Below, in pieces: positions 12,401 through 25,012 of a stretch of DNA of 64,000 nucleotides. The notes below the pieces were generated by a model. It was not told the DNA's origin, searched no databases, and saw only the letters and a program-made list of their open reading frames with translations. How positions within the stretch are numbered: position 1 is the stretch's first letter; every line of letters starts with the position of its first letter. The DNA is taken from assembly GCA_028564705.1 (NCBI GenBank), contig JAPXFQ010002431.1:1240001-1304000 (forward strand), written 5' to 3'. The stretch is from Apricaphanius iberus. Its lineage: Eukaryota; Chordata; Actinopteri; Cyprinodontiformes; Aphaniidae. The position numbers were made by a program, and so were the translations under genes.

Positions 12401-13898
12401 AGCAGAATTCATATTTGATGCCAGCAATCTCTCCAGGTCTCAATGCATTACAACTTTGTGCATGAGGCTTATGATCTGCAGTGCTATCTTCACGTTGTCC
12501 CAGCTTTAACAGGATTAGCACTGTGACTCATTATGATTTATGGATATTTTAAAGCCTACCTTGCAGCCATTTCCAGCTTGGTAATGATTTTTTCTCAGTA
12601 TTGTTGAGCTTTGACAATTTTTTTTTTTTGGTCCCTACTTCATATTTTCAGACAGCATCCAACATTTCTGGATGATACAGATCTCACAGTAATAAATCCT
12701 GGGTGTGGCTTAAAACTTTCCAAAATATGCATCAACTTTTAAAAGGCATTCACCGTTTAGTAAAGCCAGATTGGTTTAAGTCATTTGGAAGCTAAATTTT
12801 GTAGCAACTTACTTGAGACAGTGTCTTGCCCACGGCCAAAATCAAATAGACTAAAAGTTAACCTGACAAAAGAAAACTATGAAAATCTCATTAATATAAA
12901 TATGACTCGGACCAAACAAGGAAATAAAGCAGTTAGATGCGATTTACTAAACATAAGATCCCTCTCCTCAAAGACGTTATTAGTAAATGACTTGATATAT
13001 GATAATAAAATTGATCTATTTTGCCTATCAAAAACCTGGTTGCAGCAGGAGGATTTTGTAATTATAAATGATTAAACTCCATTCAATTATCAAAATGTTC
13101 ACATACCTACAAGTGCTGGGCGAGGAGGAGGAGTTGCAACCATCTTTCATTCACATTTACAAATTTGCCCTAGACCAATTATTAACTACAGCTCTTTTGA
13201 ACATCTAATCCTTAGTTTTCCTCATCCAAGCAGCAAAATATTAAAAACTTTTGTTTGCGGTTTTGTATCGTCCACCAGGCTCTTACTCTCAATTCTTGGA
13301 CCAGATCTCAGATTTTTTATCTGATTTAGTTTTAAACACTGATCAAGTAATTATCATAGGGGATTTCAATATTCACATGGACATTGAAAGTGATAGCCCA
13401 ACTGCAGCCTTTAATATTATCTTAGACTCAATTGGCTTTACTCAGAAAGGGAAGGGACCCACACACTATAGTCGGCACACTTTAGACATTGTACTGCCAT
13501 ATGTCATTGAGTGTGATGAACTAATAGTCCTCCCACATAACCCAGTCCTGTCTGACAATTTTTTGATAACCTTTGAATTTAATGTACCCAATGTTCCAAA
13601 ATCTGAAAGAAAATTTCATTACGGTAGAACTTTATCAGACAGTGTAGTAACATGTTTTAAAGAATCTGTTCCATTCTTCCTTCCCTATGTGTCTCAGAAT
13701 ACCACAGTGGACCGCAGTAATTCAACACTAACCCTTCAGAAATTGATGGTCTGGTTCAAAGTATTACTTCCTCCCTGCGTTTGGCACTAGACAGTGTAGC
13801 CCTCTTAAAAAAGAAAGTAATCAGCCACAGGAGGCTGGCTCCCTGGTTTAATGCAGAGTTGCGTACTTTAAAGCATGATACTAGGAAACTGGAGAGAA

Positions 13899-13934
13899 AA
13901 TGGCGCTCTACACACTTGTGTGTAGAGCGCCATT
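13899..13934. repeat. Perfect snap-back palindrome, 17-bp arms, 2-nt loop
   Basis: AATGGCGCTCTACACAC at 13899-13915 is followed after TT by its exact reverse complement at 13918-13934. The left arm is native LINE coding sequence (ERKWRST context), so the right arm is an inverted copy added later. Confidence 0.9.
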
Positions 13935-14399
13935 CCTATCCTAATTCCTAATGATTCCTATCTATCCTTGAAAAATAGTATACTACTTTATAGAAACTCC
14001 CTTCGACAAGCTAGAACAGCATATTTCTCGTCATTAATAGAGGTAAATAAAAAAAATCCAAGTATTCTTCTTAGTACAGTTGCCAAACTTACACAGAGTC
14101 ATAGCTCTGTTGAGCCAACTATTCCCCCTTCTCTCAGTATTGATGACTTTATGGGATTTTTCATAAATAAAATCAATTCAATTAAAAATAAAATCATTGG
14201 CATTCTCCCAAACATGATTAACTATTTTTCAGTAAATGAGGCAGTATCAGAGAGAACTGTAGAACCATGTCTGTACCGTTTTGATTCTATTGAACTTTCA
14301 GAATTATCACAAATATTAGTTTCATCTAAACCCTCAACTTGTATGTTAGACCCAGTACCAACAAAATTATTTCAGGAAGTGAAATAATTTTGGATTCTC

Positions 14400-14459
14400 T
14401 CATCATGTCTAGAATAGGGCCAGTAACTCTGGTTACTGGCCCTATTCTAGACATGATGA
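14400..14459. repeat. Perfect snap-back palindrome, 28-bp arms, 4-nt loop
   Basis: The arms at 14400-14427 and 14432-14459 are exact reverse complements around TCTG. The right arm is native LINE sequence (GPILDMMNK), so the left arm is an inverted duplicate that interrupts the reading frame after LFQEVK. Confidence 0.92.
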
Positions 14460-16230
14460 ATAAAATGGATATGTGCCTCAGGAATTTAAGGTTTCTGTAA
14501 TTAAACCTTTCCTTAAGAAACCCTCCCTGGGTCAAGATGACTTAGCTAACTACAGAACTATATCTAACCTTAATTTCTTATCCAAAATTCTTGAGAAAAT
14601 AGTTACTAATCAAGTATGTGAGCATCTAAACAGCAACAACCTGTTTGAAGAATTTCAGTCAGGTTTTGGAGCTCATCATAGCAATGAAACAGCACTGGTT
14701 AAAGTTACTAATGATATTTTAATGGCCTCAGATAATGGATTTGTGACTGTTCTGGTCTTTTTGGATCTCCGTGCTGCTTTTTTGTATTTTTTATTTTTAT
14801 CCCACTGTTTTTTCCCATTATTTATCACCCAATGTTCTTACCTAATTCCAGTTCTGGGCATTACTCTCTCTCTGCCAACTCTGGGAGGGCCCTGCACTGA
14901 AGCTCTTATAATTTCCACAGTTATGCTGATACACAATTATATTGATCCATAAAACCTGATGAAACCAATCAGTTAGATAGCTTACAAGCATGTCTCAAAG
15001 ACATAAAAACCTGGATGTCTGAATTTTCTACTTTTAAATTCAGACAAGACAGAAGTTGTTGTTATGGAACAGAACCTTTAAAAAAGAAACTGCTAAATCA
15101 ATCACTTCATCTGGATGGCATTAATTTGGCCTTTGGTAATAATGTAAAATACCTTGGTGTAATTTTTGACCAAGACATGACCTTTAAATCCCATATTAAA
15201 CAGGTTTCTAAGATTTCTTTCTTTCACCTCCGGAATATATAAAATTATAAACATCCTGTCCAGCAGTGATGCAGGGAAACTAGTGCATGCATTTGTTAGT
15301 TAAAGGCTGGACTACTGTAATTCCTTATTATCAAGAAGTCCACAAAATGCAATTAAAAGCCTTCACTTGATCCAAAATGCTGCAGAAAGAGTTCTGATGA
15401 TTAAAAAGAAAGATCACATTTCTCCTGTTTAGGCTTCTCTCCACTGGCTCACGGTTAAATCCATAATAGTTTAAGATCCTCCTCCTTACTTGTAAAGCCA
15501 TTCATAATCAGCTCCATCATACATCAGATATCTGATTGTTCCATATGTTCCTGGTGGTTCCTAGGATTTTTTAAAAGTAGAATGGGAGGCAGATCTTTAG
15601 TTATCAGGCTCCTCTCCTGTTGAAACAGCTACCAGTTTTAGTCCCTGAGGCGGATACTCTATTTTCAAGACTAGGCTTAAAACCTTCCTTTTTGATAAAG
15701 CTTTTAATTAGTGGCTTAGGTTATTCTGAGCTATTGTAGTTAGTTTTATAGGCTTAGACCGTTGGAGGACAGACTGACAACTTTTCTCTCTACCACTCTC
15801 CAGATATATTTTTTCTGCTGTTATTGCGTTCGTTAACCCAGTTTTCTTTCAGTATTTTTCTTCCCATAGAAGCTCTACACGGTTCTGCTTGATGGGGAGC
15901 AGCTGTCCAGATGATGCTCAAAGTCACCAAGCATCCTCTATGCTGTCTCTTCTCAGAACCCCAGACGGTCGTGGCAGATGACCGCTTGTACTGAGCCAGG
16001 TCCTGCCAGAGGTTTTTTTTTTTTCCCCTCTCCACATGCTTGCTCAGTATGGATTGCTGAAGTTGGAGTGTGCATGATCTGGGCACAACTCATTGCACTC
16101 TGCTGGGATTCCTTACAAAACTTTTAACTGATTGGAATGTTTGTAGAACTGTATTGAAATGACTTTTGTAAAGTGCCCTCAGATTACATTTGTTGTGAAT
16201 TGGCACTATATAAATAAGTAAATAAAATTT

Positions 16231-16587
16231 AAGATGGTACAAACCTACGAAGGACTAGCCAACTGTCCAGAGCATATATCCTGCCTCGCCAGTTAAATGC
16301 TTCAGCTGGGAACCTTTGACCCCTTTAAGGATCAGGGGTATAGAAAATTGATGTGTGCAGACTTCCTCCTTTACCAGTGAGCAAATAACTACATTGTTAG
16401 TGACTGGCAAAATAGTGCCATCTAGAGGCATACATTAATCTGCTCAGTTTTAACGGAGAAAAAAAAAAAAAGTGTTTTTTATAAGGGCATACAATTAACT
16501 CAATTGCACGACGTCACTAATTATACTTTGACATATTACAATCAAATATGCAGTAAAAAAGAAAACGAAAAAAAAGAAGTCAAGGCA
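16231..16587. other. 3' flank of the three-unit polyubiquitin gene
   Basis: AT-rich sequence between the LINE tail and the ubiquitin poly(A) signals. I see no gene. Confidence 0.5.
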
Positions 16588-16609
16588 TTTATTTTGATCC
16601 CCCTTTATT
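16588..16609 (-). terminator. Two AATAAA poly(A) signals of the three-unit polyubiquitin gene
   Basis: On the minus strand AATAAA occurs at 16609-16604 and 16593-16588, about 40-60 bases past the stop codon at 16650. This spacing fits a short ubiquitin 3' UTR. Confidence 0.7.
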
Positions 16610-16649
16610 AGTTGCATTTGTCATGTTAAGAGTAAAATGATGAACTCAT

Positions 16650-17381
<732 letters not shown>

Positions 17382-17921
17382 TTAGTTTATTCAGCTTCCT
17401 GTTTTAATTAGTAGATATCATCCTATCAAATCCCACTTTACGATATATAGTCACAATTTAAGGAACTTGTTTGCGCTGGAAAAACATGGCAATAAAAGGT
17501 CTGCTGAACAGCTGGTAAGTTCTGTGTATGGAGCGAACAGACTGGTAGGAGGGCGGTGGTTCAAGCATATACGCCATTTTGGAAAGGAAAGAAAAAAAGC
17601 TATTGTTGGCCTTCCTCTTTCACTCGGACAGATGTCGTCGCTAGAAATGGAATCTAGCAGTTTCTCGATACAAACAGCAGCTGCGTTCGAAAGGCTAATC
17701 AAAAAATTCGACGTACAGAACCCTACCGACCAAATTACGTGTATTATCATTGTTTGCTAACCGCCATTCACCTTCCGGCTATTTGAGAGAATCCAGTTGG
17801 CTGTAGGAACACACAAAACTAAATGGATACGAATGTAAATTAACAAATGCTACGGCGCGATAAATGAACTATTAGAGAAAATATTTAACTGTATAATGAA
17901 GGGGGAGAAGCCAGTACTTAC

Positions 17922-18009
17922 AGTTGCTTACCGCTAGGTTATTAGGTTACTGGAAGGTTGCAAACACCGCTCTCTGACTGCTGTTGCTAAGGGACCGAGG
18001 AGTTTTATA
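17922..18009 (-). promoter_or_regulatory. ubb: TATA box and 5' UTR exon 1 of the three-unit polyubiquitin gene
   Basis: On the minus strand a TATAAAA box lies at 18009-18003 in the context GAGTATAAAACTCC. Transcription should start about 30 bases on, near 17975. Exon 1 would end at 17922, just before GTAAGT (17921-17916); an alternative donor, GGTAAGC, lies about 10 bases earlier. The same block, with eroded TATA, is duplicated at 29029-29365. Confidence 0.75.
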
Positions 18010-18065
18010 CTCTCGTTGCACCCATCAACTGATATTCGTCCGCCCATAAAAATAGTCTATTGTCT

Positions 18066-18925
18066 CCCAGCGTTCTGGATTCAATTATTACATCATTTAG
18101 CTCTATTACATGCATAATGGTAAAAAATACTGAATTCAAAGATGATATTCGAAACGCTATGCCAAATTATAGTTCTTAAAATGAGTGAACGACACAAGTT
18201 CACATATCCATCCGCGAGGAGCGAGTGTGACGTGTTTCAGATAGTGCATGGAAAAAATAATCTCTGAGGTGACTATTTTCTACAGACAGCGGGTCTATGA
18301 AATTTTTTTTCAACAAAATATCAGGGTGGCATGTACTTTGAATCGGAGAAAACGGTTTTACATTAGGACAGCTACATCTAATTTCTTATGAAATCTAGGA
18401 AGGCCTGGTTTCATTGTCGACTAATATTAGAACAAATAACATCATGGAGTCAGCTGGAAAAGAATATAAACCCTTGTAGTTCTTGCCATAATACTTTCAT
18501 GTTAAACTAAATTAAAAGTGGTTTTAATGATAAAGTCTAAACATATAGTTTACTTCTCAGTGTTTATTCCCAAATTCACTCAGGTTTCAAGCTTGGGATG
18601 CTTATAATTCAGATTTAGCTAGGGCTGGTCTAAGGTATAAGAAAACTTTGTGACTACTTTTGATGTGTCTCTTTTCCTGGTGGCCCAAAGAGAGCAACAA
18701 ACTCACCCAAAACAGGTTTATAAATGCATCAGTTGTACAAATACAACAGAAAACTTGAAATGATTATTTATAAATATATTTAATGTTCATGTGTTTTATT
18801 TGTTCCATGTTTAGTTACACACATACAGCTTATGGTGAAATGCAATCCTGAGACAAACCTAGGCTTTACAAATAAGATGTAAAGTTTATCGCAGCAATTT
18901 CACGCTGAAAATATACAAGTAAAAT
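18066..18925. other. Intergenic, upstream of the three-unit polyubiquitin gene
   Basis: Nothing recognisable as a gene or transposon. A CCGCGAGGAGCG-rich patch near 18210-18225 may be a distal promoter element. Confidence 0.4.
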
Positions 18926-20690
18926 ATGTTAAAGGTTTATAAAATGGGTAGAGGGGGAGGTTCAGCCGGGTTGTCAGCGCATATTCCAGGAGGTCTGAGG
19001 GAGAGCACACCTGTAATTGAGCTGCTTGACAAACAACGCAGACGGGAACTCCAAACTGGAGAGAGATTACCAGCTGGATTGCAAACGTTGATGTCGTTAC
19101 CAAGAGTTCCAGCTAATAAAAAAAAGTATTGGTGAAATACCGGAGTCAGCCCCATGTCTGCAGGTGGTGAAGGGGATAGGGAGGGGTGGAGTAAAGTTGA
19201 CAAGAATAAAACAAAAGGAAAGAGCGTGGAGATGTGTCTCAGGATAGCGACATGGGTGATACTGTTCAAATCAAAGTAACGAGACAGGAGGAACACAACA
19301 AGGAAGAGGGATTTAAAGTATTTGTTAAAGTAAGCGAGGGTAAAGGGTTCTCTACTAGTAATCCCTTGAAGCTGGCAAAAGAAATAAAAAAGGGGCTGGG
19401 AGACGTGTTTGTTAAGAGAAAAGGAATAATGGTCATAATGTGCAAGTCAGCTATGCAGCAAAATAATGTGCTAAAGATTAATAATTTATTGGGAAAGAGA
19501 GTTGAAGCGTCCAAGCCACGATCCCAGTTAGGGGTTAGAGGAGTCATATATAATGTGTCACTCGAATTATCTGAACAAGAGCTGTTAGCTGGCCTGAAAG
19601 AAAGGAAGGTGATAGCAGTAAAGCACATGGGTAAAAGTGAGAATGGTAGAGGGTCTAGTCCAGTACTCCTCACATTCAAAGATATGTACTGACAAGGAAA
19701 GTAATGCCGGGATACACTAGTTACACTATGAAAGAGTATGAGAACCCCCCATTAAGATCTTTAAGTACCAGAGGTATGGACGTGTGGCTGCCTTATGCAG
19801 AAGAACAATTAGGTGTAAAAAAAGGTGGCAAGGATCACAAAGGAAGAGACTGCAAAGAGCCAATTAAGCGTTATAATTGTGGAGGTGATCATGTGCCCTA
19901 ACTATGTTCAAGCAGAAAACATTGAAAGAATTAGGAAGGAAAATAAAATATCCTATGCAGACGGTGTTAAGTGGGTGGAAGATGATGTAAGTGGAGCTAG
20001 GCAGGTGTATGCTGAACCAATGAGCTGAGACCCAATTAGGGCAAATTATTCCTCTGCCAGTGATGATTCAGTAATTAGTTAAAAAAAAATCACTGTAGGC
20101 TTTTATGGTTAAGACTATGTGGAAAGTTAAAATAGCCAATAGAAACTCAGATGTGGCACAAGAAATTGTCTCTGCTGCGGAAAGGCTGCTAGGATTCAAG
20201 AAGATAAAAAAGATTTGTATGACTTGCATATTTACTTTATGCTGGTTGTTATGCAGTGGAATGCTAGGGGTCTCATGGTGAATGGACAGGAGTTCAAGCA
20301 CTACAAATGATCTTAAAAGAAAACCTGATATAATTTGCATTGAAGAAAATGGGCTTAAGCTGTGGAGAGCAAGAAGAAGTGTCGAAATGGTATTGTTGTG
20401 AGAGAATTTGTAGACCGACACAAGTTGGACGTTTTAGATAATGCACGACCAACATGGTTTTGACAAATAGGACAATGTCATCATCTATAGACATTACTTT
20501 TGCATCAGCAGAACTGGCATTAGTTAGTAAATTGAATGTTCTGGACCAAAATAAGATGGGCAGTGACCATACCCCGATAATCAGTAGGTTTGGTAGAAGT
20601 TTAGTTGAAGAGGCAATTGTATACTCTCAGTAAGATTCAAATATAAAAGGGCAAACTGAATGAAGATGGTTGGAGGTTTTGACAGTCATT
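18926..20690 (+). mobile_element. Second Nimb-like LINE copy, decayed and 3'-truncated
   Basis: An ORF1 remnant at 19234-19692 (about 150 codons) covers the part that lies outside the window for the first copy, with blocks such as GVIYNVSLELSEQELL. A further remnant reads KRYNCGGDHVP and ENKISYADGVKWVED, parallel to CCNCGGDH and NKVSYADAAKM in the 5' LINE. An endonuclease start at 20251 (MQWNARGLMVNGQEFK) is followed by gaps and then MGSDHTPIISRF near 20555. RT and RNase H are absent. The first two knuckles and the middle of the endonuclease are deleted. The two copies are diverged relatives, so this one is older. Confidence 0.75.
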
Positions 20691-20932
20691 TCCTTTTTTC
20701 TTTCTAAAGGGAAACCAAGCAGTTTTGCTTGTCATCGTTTTATATTGTTATGGTCTCATCCTTGTTTTTTGTTTGTTTTTTTTTGCATGCACCTTTTCTA
20801 CGTAACTGTAAGAATAAACAGATTGGAAATTATTTGATTGCTTCTTTTATGGAACTGGAAAAAAAACTTGATCTGTAATCAATAATTTCGTTAATTCTGC
20901 CAAACGAGACACAAGTTAATTAGGTTTTACCT
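20691..20932. other. Short intergenic stretch
   Basis: A T-rich sequence with no gene. Bases 20848-20932 resemble weakly the sequence just downstream of the nine-unit ubiquitin gene (33745-33809), as expected if the duplicated block extended past the gene. Confidence 0.4.
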
Positions 20933-20938
20933 TTTATT
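20933..20938 (-). terminator. AATAAA poly(A) signal of the single-unit ubiquitin copy
   Basis: It occupies the same place, in the same surrounding sequence, as the signal at 33810-33815 of the nine-unit gene. The whole 3' UTR (20924-21048) is alignable by eye with 33799-33922. Confidence 0.65.
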
Positions 20939-21048
20939 TGATGATATAAATGCCCATTTCGGTCACAGAAGATTTCACACTTTTGCACTTTTACTTGTCA
21001 TATATTAAATGTTGACATGAGAAATTACAATGTGGTATACTTTTATTT

Positions 21049-21330
<282 letters not shown>

Positions 21331-21499
21331 TCAACTTCCTTTTTTAACAAATCCCTACAACAGTATTAACATACAGTGTTACAATTCAAGAAATTACTAA
21401 TTTCTTCAAGGAAGACACAGTAATTAAAAGTCTACTGAACAGCAACTAGAGCGAACAGACTGGTATGGCGGTGATCCATGGATGTTTACCATTTTAAGA

Positions 21500-22790
21500 G
21501 AAAAAGGCAATTTCTTGCCCCCTATCCCAGGAATCCTGGAGTTTAATTTATTATCCTTTATTACTACCTCTAAATATGTTTTACTTCCCACACAACATCA
21601 AAAAGCAGAATTTTTGGGAGTTCATATGCAGCCCTGATCCATGTACGATAAAGCCCATTCCTCGCCCAAGACAAAACTTTATCCCACTTAGTTTAAGGTA
21701 TAAATGTGATGCTGTCTTGATGCTATCTTAACACACAAACCTTCCAGTTCAAGAAAACTTGGGACATTTGATTTTTTTTTTTAAGATAAGCAAAATGTGA
21801 CGACTTTTGAACAAACAAACTAATGTTTCATCCATGACAGAATATTGATAACATTTAAATGTTCAAACTGAAGAATCTGCTGAGACATCATTTAAAAGCT
21901 AAACATCAACATCAACAACTGCAACACAAAATATCGGAGTGAACAAAACAAAATCATAATGAGGTGGGTAGAGAACTCAAAAGTTGTACTGAAGTAACAG
22001 TAGCACGACTTCAACATATTTTTAGTCAAGTGAAGGTAACAAGTAGCCATATAAAAATTACTCAAGTGTAAAACAGTACAGCTCTTTAAAAAAACAAATG
22101 ATTACAAAATCTGATTTAATATTCTGAAATGATGCAATAAGACAAAGATATAATACTATGTTGAATTTTTAGCATTTGATAGATCAGGATAAAAGAAAAA
22201 AATAATAATACAAATTATTAACCGAATTATAACCTATCAAATATAGGCAGAAGTTACTGCCAAATTACATTTTGTCATTATAAAGTACCTACAGTAGGTA
22301 GTGTACATATGTCCAAACAGGGTAAAGCACTTCCAGTAACAATGTAACATGGCCTGGGTATTTCTGGCTCTAGCCCTGAGTTAGGATCCTTAGGTGTTTG
22401 TGTTTTGGGTTTTTTTCATTTCTTTATTCAATTTACCTTATAATCTTAGTGTTAGGATTACTAGGTGTTTGTGATTAGAGTTTGCTTCTACTTAGAGTTA
22501 TATTTTTTCCTTCCACTAGATTTTCTCATTCTTTTCTTTGTACAACCACGTGTTTATTTTAAATTTCTCTTGGTGTTGGATCATTCATTATTTGTTTCCT
22601 TAGGTCTTAGGTCCAGGAATCTCATTTACTTCTACTTTAGTTGTTGTCTATGTTAGGCTTTTTTTATTGTTTTGATCTTTTATTAGTTATTACCTAATCG
22701 CATAATTTTCTTCTCTAAACTTTAATTTGTTCATTAAGATTACTTTTCTCTTATTTTTTTTATTTTTTTAAGTTTATACTGGTGTTCCTT
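21500..22790. other. Intron-derived stretch of the single-unit ubiquitin copy, no gene seen
   Basis: Bases up to about 21500 still match the intron of the three-unit gene; beyond that the sequence is unrelated. A loose direct repeat (GTTAGGAT..TAGGTGTTTGTG) occurs at 22380-22410 and 22450-22480. No transposon could be named. Confidence 0.4.
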
Positions 22791-23079
22791 TCTGTTCTGT
22801 TTTCTTCAGTTTTGGTGGCTGGCAGAGGGTGGCAAGACTCTGGACAAACACATAAAAAGGTAAGCAATCAGTTAATCAGAATCATATATGTCTTCAAGAT
22901 TATCAGTCTAGACAGCAATGTTTGCGAGTAAACACGTCAGACAGTCGGAAATACAGACGTTAAAATTCTCTGGTGAAAAACGAATGATCATTGAACATGT
23001 TGTTTTCTCCTCTGACCTGGCAAATCTTTATTGATTTGCCGGGATTTGTATGGATGTTTTATCTTCCACCTCAGTCATG

Positions 23080-24045
23080 AACTCTTCTAAATCCACAACT
23101 TTTTCTTCAACCAAGTCAGGAGATGCTTCTACCCCCTTTATCTCACTCTCCCACGTCTGTCTCTAGAAGTCAGGTGAAGAGGCAGTTGGATAAAATGAAC
23201 CGGAAAAAGTCTGCCGGTCCAGATGGTTTCAGCCCCAGAGTCCTGAAGACCTGTGCAGAGCAGCTCTTTGGGATTCTGCAGCACCTCTTCAAGCTTATCC
23301 TGACCCAGGAGAAGGTTCCAGTGTTGTTGAAGACATACTGCCTTGTTCAAGTTCCAAAGAAAACTAACCCATCAGTCATCAATGACTATAGACCTGTTGC
23401 CCTGATATTCCACGTCATGAAGGTCCTGGAGAGACTCCTGTCGCCCAACCTGAGTAAGCAAACTAGAACCTATATCCCCATTCCTTTTCACTCTGTACAC
23501 CTCAGACTTACCATTATCAAACAGTGACCTGTAATCTGCAGAAATACTCAGACGCCACTGCAATTTTCTATGTGTATCAGAGATGGATAGGAAGCTGAAT
23601 TCAAAGAGCTGGTGGACCGCTTTGTGGCATGGCCTGGAAACAATCATCTTACCTTGAATGTGAACAAAACAAAGGAGATGATTGTAGATTTCAGAGGAAA
23701 GAGGGATAAGTCAAAGACTGTCTCCATCATGGGAGAAGTAGTGGAGATGGTTGAGGATTACAAATACCTTGGAGTTCACCTGGAAAACAGACTGTAATGG
23801 AGAATCAACAGTGAAGAACTCTACAAAAAGGGACAGAGCAGACTGTACTTTTTGAGGAAGCTGAGGTCCTTCAAGGTTTGCAGTAAGATGCTGCAAATCT
23901 TCTATAAGTGTCATCTTTTTCTCCATCATCTGTTCGGGTAGCAGCATCAGAGCCAGGGACTTAAAACGGCTCAACAACCTGATAAAGAAGGCTGGTTCTG
24001 TTCTGTGGACAACTGTGGAACAGCTGGAGATAATAAAATAAAAAT
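23080..24045 (+). mobile_element. CR1/L2-group LINE fragment, RT core deleted
   Basis: The frame at 23123-23480 has RT blocks KKSAGPDGFSPRVLKTCAEQ, VPKKTNPSVINDYRPVAL and VMKVLERL. It then jumps to late RT sequence, so the block with the YADD catalytic centre is missing or unrecognisable. The frame at 23612-23797 has HLTLNVNKTKEMIVDF and YKYLGVHLENRL, and 23810-23880 has KKGQSRLYFLRKLRSF. Several frame shifts are visible. It lies inside the stretched intron of the single-unit ubiquitin copy. Related fragments occur at 31260-31610 (minus) and 62510-62645 (plus). Confidence 0.8.
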
Positions 24046-24046
24046 A

Positions 24047-25012
24047 AAAATCAAACTTTATTTATAAAGCACTTTTCAAACAGAGTTTCTCTGAATTACC
24101 CCAAAACTTACCAAACACCCATACAAAAACCAAAATAAAATCATTGCCACCACACTCCCCTCCCAACCCAACAGCCACACACACACACACACACACACAC
24201 TTAAAAGCTTTAAAAAAATAAAGTAAATAAAAATAAATAAATACAAAAATAAATACAAAAATAAAATAAAATAAAAGAGGCAGGCTGAGCACAGATGAGT
24301 CAGTAAATGCCATGATGGGAGCCATCTGCATCAGCAGCAGCAGCCAAGGCTCCGACCCAGGGCGCCCAGAGGAGGGAGGGCTGGTACCCCCACCTCCACC
24401 CAAGCACAACCTAGGGGGCACCCAGACAGCCAGAGCCGACCATCGCCCCCAATGCTTGGGGGCCGCAAGAGAGGAAACACTGGGAGGAAATAAATAAAAT
24501 ATATAAAATAAGTTAAAATATAAAGTATATAAAATATAAAGTGTAAAATAATAAGTGTAAAACAATGATAGCATAGAATCAAGATAAAAAAAAATGCAAA
24601 GCAGATTCATAAATAAACAGTTAAAAGCTAAAACAAAACATTAAATCAGGTAAAACATGCTGAGCAGTCAAATATATATTAATAAATAATAATTAGTTAA
24701 AAGCTAAGCTAAAACGGTGAGTCTTGAGCCTGGTCTTAAAAACAGGAACGTTCTCTGCGGCCCTGAGGTCCTCTGGCAGCCTGTACCAGAGGTGAGGGCC
24801 ATAATAATGGAAAGACGCCTCACCATGAGTGCGTTTCCCGACCTTGGGAAAGATAAGGAGACAGCTGCCAGAGGAGCGCAGACACCGCGAGGGTTCATAC
24901 GGTAAAAGCATTTCTGACAGATAAGAAGGCCCAACACCATTAAGACACTTTAAAACCATTAAAAGAACCTTAAAATCGATCCTAAAACATGCGGGGAGCC
25001 AATGCAGTGGGT
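24047..25012 (-). mobile_element. L2/Rex1-like LINE 3' end, minus strand
   Basis: The minus frame 25109-24693 contains the C-terminus of an L2-type ORF2: LPACFRIDFKVLLMVLKCLN, EPSRCLRSSGSCLL, HGEASFHYYGPHLW and VFKTRLKTHRFSLAFN. A long AT-rich 3' UTR follows to about 24047, containing an (AC)n tract and a GC-rich insert at 24300-24480. The element is 5'-truncated near 25012, where it abuts the Rex3-like element in opposite orientation. Confidence 0.8.
24176..24200 (+). repeat. (AC)n microsatellite
   Basis: About twelve AC units inside the 3' UTR of the minus-strand L2-like LINE. Confidence 0.9.

Larger units (their letters stand above)
12740..16230 (+). mobile_element. Decayed L2/CR1-type LINE (Rex1/L2-like)
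   Basis: Broken frames on the plus strand trace one LINE. An endonuclease start lies at 12945-13030 ([16 protein letters not shown]). The endonuclease core at 13251-13600 has YRPPG, GDFNIHMD and LSDNFLITF, where the usual SDH has become SDN. RT blocks at 14473-14770 read [27 protein letters not shown] and [10 protein letters not shown] large part of the RT palm is deleted after that. The catalytic YADD survives only as YADTQLY near 14925, one Asp short. The C-terminal block KYLGVIFDQDMTFKSH lies at 15150-15195. The 3' UTR ends near 16230 with GGCACTATATAAATAAG, a common end for this group. At least six frame breaks make it inactive. Confidence 0.85.

Noticed and set aside
15790..16086. 98-codon minus-strand frame
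   Set aside because: It lies antisense to the 3' UTR of the L2-type LINE and has no domain.
24062..24610. 182-codon minus-strand frame rich in Phe/Tyr/Ile
   Set aside because: It is translated AT-rich LINE 3' UTR and an (AC)n repeat; apparent membrane segments come from base composition.
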